A stretch of DNA of 14,822 nt from JBEKLJ01 sp050010255 (GTDB taxonomy: Bacteria > Acidobacteriota > Terriglobia > Bryobacterales > Bryobacteraceae). Location: contig JBEKLJ010000075.1 of the NCBI GenBank assembly GCA_050010255.1, positions 1 through 14,822 on the forward strand, given 5' to 3'. This document shows positions 11,467-14,822 of the stretch, piece after piece. Below the pieces are notes generated by a model, which saw only the letters and a list, made by a program, of their open reading frames with translations, ran no database searches and was not told where the DNA came from. The number at the start of each line of letters is the position of its first letter. Position 1 is the first letter of the stretch. The translations under genes were made by a program, and so were the position numbers.

Positions 11467-13998
11467 TTACGCCTTGGTCGTGATGAGGATGCTGCTGGAT
11501 CTGAGACCGGGCGAAGCGGCCGTCACTCGGATCTGACCCGATTCGGCCGTCGATTGCAGGATCGCCAGGCACAGCCCGTTGAATGCCTTCCTGCGATTGC
11601 CCTGGTAGTCTTCGTGGCTGACCGGATTGCCGTTGTCGACCCCTATGATCCTGCCGTCGCCTTGGACCTCGAAAGTAACCTCATTGTCCGCGGTTGGCAC
11701 CACCCTGCCCTTGTCATCCAGTATTTGAACCGTCACGTGGGCAACATCCCGGCGGTCCGCCGTTATGGCCTCTCGATCCACCGATAGACCGATGCCGGCC
11801 GGCGCCCCCGCTGTAACGACCTCGACCGTGGCGACGACCTTTCCGTCCTTTGTCCCCACAGCCTTCAGCGTGCCCGGCTCATAGGGCACATCCCAGGCGA
11901 GGTGCAGGTCCGCCGTGGTCCGCGGAACTCTGGCCCGCGCCGGGAGGTTTCCGTACCTGAGTTCCATCCCCGGCCGCGGAAAAGCGTAGCCCTTCACGCC
12001 AAACGACTTGCCGTTCAAGAACAACTCCACTGTGTCGCAATTGGTGTAGCACAGCACCGGCACGACCTGGCCTTCCCGCCCTTCCCAGTTCCAGTGCGGG
12101 AAAACGTGCAGCACCGGCTTATCGGTCCACTGGCTCTGATAGAAGTAGAAGCCGTCCTTCCGGAAACCGCAGGTGTCCAGGACTCCGAAGGGCGCCAGCT
12201 TGGAGGGCCACGTGGTCTCGCCCAGGTAGTCGATGCCAGTCCACATGTAGTCACCGGCCACGAAGTCGTACGTCCTCACGAACTTCCACAACTGTTCGAC
12301 ATCGACTCCCCGGCTCGAGCCGAATCCGCCAAACCCGCCCGCGGTCCGGCTCATGAAGAGCCCGCGGTAGTCCCCCCGGATCCCACACATCGCAGGACTT
12401 TCGGTACCGAGCATTCTTCTCCGCGGATAGGCGTGCCGGTCGATGCTGTAGTACTTCTCGGCCCGATCCCGCCAGCGGTCCGCGTAGTTGTAGCCCACCA
12501 CATCGAGCAGCGCCAAGAACTCCTGGGACACGGCCCGAGGCTCCGCGGAGATCTGGTCGCAACCCACGGTCACCAGGCGGCTGGGATCTTCCCGGTGGAA
12601 GATCTCCATCAGCCTCCGCAGGGTCTGGACGCCGCCCGGGTCGAGCTGATCGCCGACCTCGTTGCCTGCGCTCCACAGCACCACCGACGGATGGTTGCGG
12701 TCGCGACGGACAAGGCTGGTCACATCACGCTCCGACCACGTATCGAAGTAGAGGTGATACCCAAACGGGCCGATCTGCCCCTTGGGCACTCTCCACTCGT
12801 CGAAGGCCTCGTCCAGCACCAGGAAGCCCATCCGGTCGCACAGGTCCAGAAACTCCGGCGCCGGGGGATTGTGGCTGGTGCGAATGGAGTTGCAGCCCAT
12901 CTCCTTGAGGGCTTCCAACCGCCTCTCCCAAACTCGTTCCAGCACGGCCGCTCCCACCGCACCGCCGTCGTGATGCAGGCAGACGCCGTTGAGCTTGAGG
13001 CGCTCACCGTTCAGCAGGAATCCCTGATCCGCATCGAAAGCAATCTTCCGCATTCCCAGCGGCGTATCGTACTCGTCAACGACCCGGCCCTGTTGCCGGA
13101 CCGTGCTGCGGACCTGGTAGAGATAAGGACTCTCGACCGACCACAGGTTGGGCCTCGCCAACGTCAACTGCTGCACGAACTCATGCTCGCCGTTCGCGGC
13201 GACGTCCTGGCTCGCCTCCGTGCTCTTGACGACCATTCCAGCCTGGTCCAAGATGGCGGTGGCCAGCGTGCACCTGGCCGCGCTCGTATCTTCGTTCCTG
13301 ACTCGGGTCTTGATCTGAACAATCGAAGAGTCCTTCGAGACCCCGGGCGTCGTCACGTACGTGCCCCAATAGGCCACATGAACCTTGTTTGTCAACAGCA
13401 GCCAGGTGTGCCGGTAGATGCCGGAGCCCGAGTACCAACGCGAGTTGGGCTGGCGGGAGTTGTCCACCTTGACGGCGATCACGTTCTCCTGGCCGCCGAA
13501 GTTCAGGTAGGGAGTGAGGTCGTAGGCGAAGCCTATGTATCCGAACGGCCGCTTGCCGAGGTACCGGCCGTTGACCCAAACCTCGCTGTTCTCGTAGACG
13601 CCGTCGAACTCTATGAGGACCTTGCTGTGCCGGTATGAGCCCGGCAGACCGAAGCGCTTCCGATACCAGCCGATACCCGTGGGCAGATGGCCGCCTTGCC
13701 CTCCTGCCGCCTCCCTCTCGCCGTACGGCCCTTCGATGCTCCAATCATGCGGCAGGTTCAGGCTTCTCCAACCCGAGTCCGAGAACTCCGGCTGCTGCGC
13801 GCCCGGCGCATCGCCCTTGAAGAACTTCCACCCAAAGTCGAAGCTGTTCCTTATCCGGCTTCCGGAACGGCTGCTGGAGGGCCCCGATTGAGCACCAGCG
13901 GAGCCTATGGACCTGAACGCCGAGACCCAGGCCGCGGCGCCGGCCGCCCGCCCCAGCAGGTGGCGCCGGCTCAACAACGTGTGCTCCTTCTCAACCAT
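11467..13998 (-). CDS. Glycoside hydrolase family 2 beta-galactosidase with Tat signal
   Basis: This retaining beta-galactosidase probably removes terminal galactose from galacto-oligosaccharides released by the GH53 enzyme encoded just upstream. The 843-residue product starts with a twin-arginine signal (SRRHLLG at about 10-16, cleavage near GAQ, residue 37). Domains then follow in order: the GH2 sugar-binding jelly roll (about 50-200), an immunoglobulin-like domain, and the TIM barrel from about 320, with SHNPPAPEFLDLCDRMG. The acid/base Glu447 is in WSAGNEV and the nucleophile Glu533 in MLGTESPAM. C-terminal beta domains include a Big-like domain (ITADRRDVAHVTVQILDDKG). Length and layout match multidomain secreted GH2 enzymes. 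The ATG at 13998 is chosen for its overlapping GGAGG sites and because the signal then starts at the N-terminus. The gap to the upstream GH53 stop is 28 nt, so the two form an operon. Substrate linkage is inferred from that neighbour. Confidence 0.9.
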   Translation of the reverse strand: MVEKEHTLLSRRHLLGRAAGAAAWVSAFRSIGSAGAQSGPSSSRSGSRIRNSFDFGWKFFKGDAPGAQQPEFSDSGWRSLNLPHDWSIEGPYGEREAAGGQGGHLPTGIGWYRKRFGLPGSYRHSKVLIEFDGVYENSEVWVNGRYLGKRPFGYIGFAYDLTPYLNFGGQENVIAVKVDNSRQPNSRWYSGSGIYRHTWLLLTNKVHVAYWGTYVTTPGVSKDSSIVQIKTRVRNEDTSAARCTLATAILDQAGMVVKSTEASQDVAANGEHEFVQQLTLARPNLWSVESPYLYQVRSTVRQQGRVVDEYDTPLGMRKIAFDADQGFLLNGERLKLNGVCLHHDGGAVGAAVLERVWERRLEALKEMGCNSIRTSHNPPAPEFLDLCDRMGFLVLDEAFDEWRVPKGQIGPFGYHLYFDTWSERDVTSLVRRDRNHPSVVLWSAGNEVGDQLDPGGVQTLRRLMEIFHREDPSRLVTVGCDQISAEPRAVSQEFLALLDVVGYNYADRWRDRAEKYYSIDRHAYPRRRMLGTESPAMCGIRGDYRGLFMSRTAGGFGGFGSSRGVDVEQLWKFVRTYDFVAGDYMWTGIDYLGETTWPSKLAPFGVLDTCGFRKDGFYFYQSQWTDKPVLHVFPHWNWEGREGQVVPVLCYTNCDTVELFLNGKSFGVKGYAFPRPGMELRYGNLPARARVPRTTADLHLAWDVPYEPGTLKAVGTKDGKVVATVEVVTAGAPAGIGLSVDREAITADRRDVAHVTVQILDDKGRVVPTADNEVTFEVQGDGRIIGVDNGNPVSHEDYQGNRRKAFNGLCLAILQSTAESGQIRVTAASPGLRSSSILITTKA

Positions 13999-14001
13999 GG
14001 A

Positions 14002-14010
14002 CCTCCCTCC
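14002..14010 (-). promoter_or_regulatory. Shine-Dalgarno of the GH2 gene
   Basis: GGAGGGAGG on the minus strand contains two overlapping GGAGG cores. The distal one is 7 nt from the ATG at 13998, which decides this start over the in-frame ATG at 14115 inside the GH53 gene. Confidence 0.75.
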
Positions 14011-14026
14011 GGAGCGGGCTGCGTGC

Positions 14027-14822
14027 CTACTTCCTCGTGAATCTGTCAAAAACCGTAATGACCGGCAGGGCATTGCCGTCATCGCCGAACATGCCTCTGC
14101 TTCTAAGACCGCCACGGACCGCGGGTTCCCACCAGAAGATTCCGACTCCTTTATTGAGGGGCGTGTTCAAAACGATTTGGTTCACCGATTCCAAAAACTC
14201 CCTCTGTCCTTCGGGAGTCTCTGGGTAGGGTGCGTTCTTCCCTTGGTATTCTGCCGGTCTCCAGTTGTAAGCCACCTCCACCAGAATGATCTCCTTCCGG
14301 TACTCGGTCGCCATGAAAGACAGGTTGTCGCGCAGGTCAAGCAAGCTGCCGTGCCACCACGGGTAATAAGATTGCCCAATGACGTCAAACGGAATACCGT
14401 AGGAGTTCAGTCTGTCGAAGAAGGCTTTTGTCGCGTTCCTGTCCCCGCCCTTGTCGATGTGGATCATGATCCTTGGCCGCCTGCCGTTCCCTCTTCCGGC
14501 ATCGATGCCGTTGATTCCGGCTTGCAGCAGGCCGGCAAAGTTCCCCCAGTTGTTGGGAAGCTTCCCATCGGGCCACAGCATGCCGTTGGCGACCTCATTG
14601 CCAACTTGCACCATGTCGGGCAGCACGCCGGCATCTCGAAACGCGGCGATGGTGTCTCGGGTATACTCAAACACCGCTTGTACGAGTTCCTGGTGGGACT
14701 TGCCAGTCCAGGCTCTGGGAATGTCTTGCCTGCCCGGGTCGGCCCAGGTGTCGGAGTAATGGTAGTTGAGGAGAAACTTGAAGCCCAGCGCCCTGGCTTC
14801 CTTGGCTAGAGCGAGCGTGTAC
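14027..14822 (-). CDS. GH53 arabinogalactan endo-beta-1,4-galactanase, C-terminal part; 5' end outside window
   Basis: It cuts the beta-1,4-galactan backbone of type I (arabino)galactan, a pectin side chain, to short galacto-oligosaccharides. The frame is open to the right edge, giving about 264 residues of an enzyme normally near 350-400 with its signal; the N-terminus is missing. The visible part begins ...KFLLNYHYSDTWADPGRQDIP, the family's [F/Y]HYSDxWADPxxQ signature. The acid/base Glu follows in MVQVGNEVANGMLWPDG (codon at 14594-14596) and the nucleophile Glu in IILVEVAYNW (codon at 14276-14278). IGQSYYPWWHG and GIFWWEPA are also typical. The stop (TAG) is 28 nt before the GH2 start, so both are likely on one transcript. 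Codon use is less GC-rich than in the genes to the left. Confidence 0.93.
   Translation of the reverse strand, partial: YTLALAKEARALGFKFLLNYHYSDTWADPGRQDIPRAWTGKSHQELVQAVFEYTRDTIAAFRDAGVLPDMVQVGNEVANGMLWPDGKLPNNWGNFAGLLQAGINGIDAGRGNGRRPRIMIHIDKGGDRNATKAFFDRLNSYGIPFDVIGQSYYPWWHGSLLDLRDNLSFMATEYRKEIILVEVAYNWRPAEYQGKNAPYPETPEGQREFLESVNQIVLNTPLNKGVGIFWWEPAVRGGLRSRGMFGDDGNALPVITVFDRFTRK

Noticed and set aside
11902..13638. 578-codon plus-strand frame opposite the GH2 gene
   Set aside because: The opposite strand carries the GH2 catalytic motifs; this frame is Val/Pro/Arg/His-rich shadow sequence.
13999..14115. Earlier in-frame ATG for the GH2 gene at 14115
   Set aside because: It lies inside the GH53 coding region and would bury the twin-arginine signal 50 residues from the N-terminus; the ATG at 13998 has a strong Shine-Dalgarno.
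1..14822. CRISPR array, toxin-antitoxin or phage-defence cluster
   Set aside because: No regularly spaced direct repeats, and no cas, restriction-modification, TA, integrase or transposase genes were seen on either strand.

Overview
The window reads as a GC-rich bacterial chromosome segment. The most likely source is an Acidobacteriota member, perhaps of the Solibacter/Bryobacter type. That placement is an inference from general character: high GC, a small basic protein with an 'MSxEERxxxSERMKxYWA' stretch, several dispersed palindromic intergenic repeats, msrPQ, and Tat-exported glycosidases. No 16S or other strict phylogenetic marker is present. There is no sign of phage, insertion-sequence transposase or CRISPR.

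Positions 1-2033 (+) hold the 3' part of dxr (MEP isoprenoid pathway) followed after 2 nt by rseP (site-2 protease). Positions 2085-4027 hold a divergent pair: a double-length ThyX-family protein (-) and dut (dUTPase, +). Dut makes dUMP, the substrate of thymidylate synthases, so the two fit one dTMP-supply route. A perfect 29-bp inverted repeat flanks the pair. Next come tRNA-Ala(CGC) (-), a small basic protein (-), and a tatA-tatC operon (-, 6326 to 4695).

Positions 6327-6700 form a gene-free stretch with a diverged repeat copy and a 99-bp palindromic element. Then ruvA-ruvB (+, Holliday-junction branch migration) and a stand-alone RsbRD-N-like sensor domain (+) follow. Convergent to these are msrP-msrQ (-, periplasmic methionine-sulfoxide repair). 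A PIG-L/LmbE deacetylase (+) is divergent from msrP.

The right end (11467-14822, -) is a galactan-degradation operon. It has a GH53 endo-beta-1,4-galactanase, cut by the window edge, followed by a Tat-signal GH2 beta-galactosidase. By eye its GC is lower than that of the housekeeping genes to its left. The tatAC genes here encode the export route that both MsrP and the GH2 enzyme appear to need from their twin-arginine signals.

Most of the window is housekeeping. The least ordinary parts are the double ThyX-like protein, whose signature motif seems split between its two halves, the repeat families sitting directly behind stop codons, and TatC with an extra C-terminal hydrophobic segment and an ambiguous long N-terminus.
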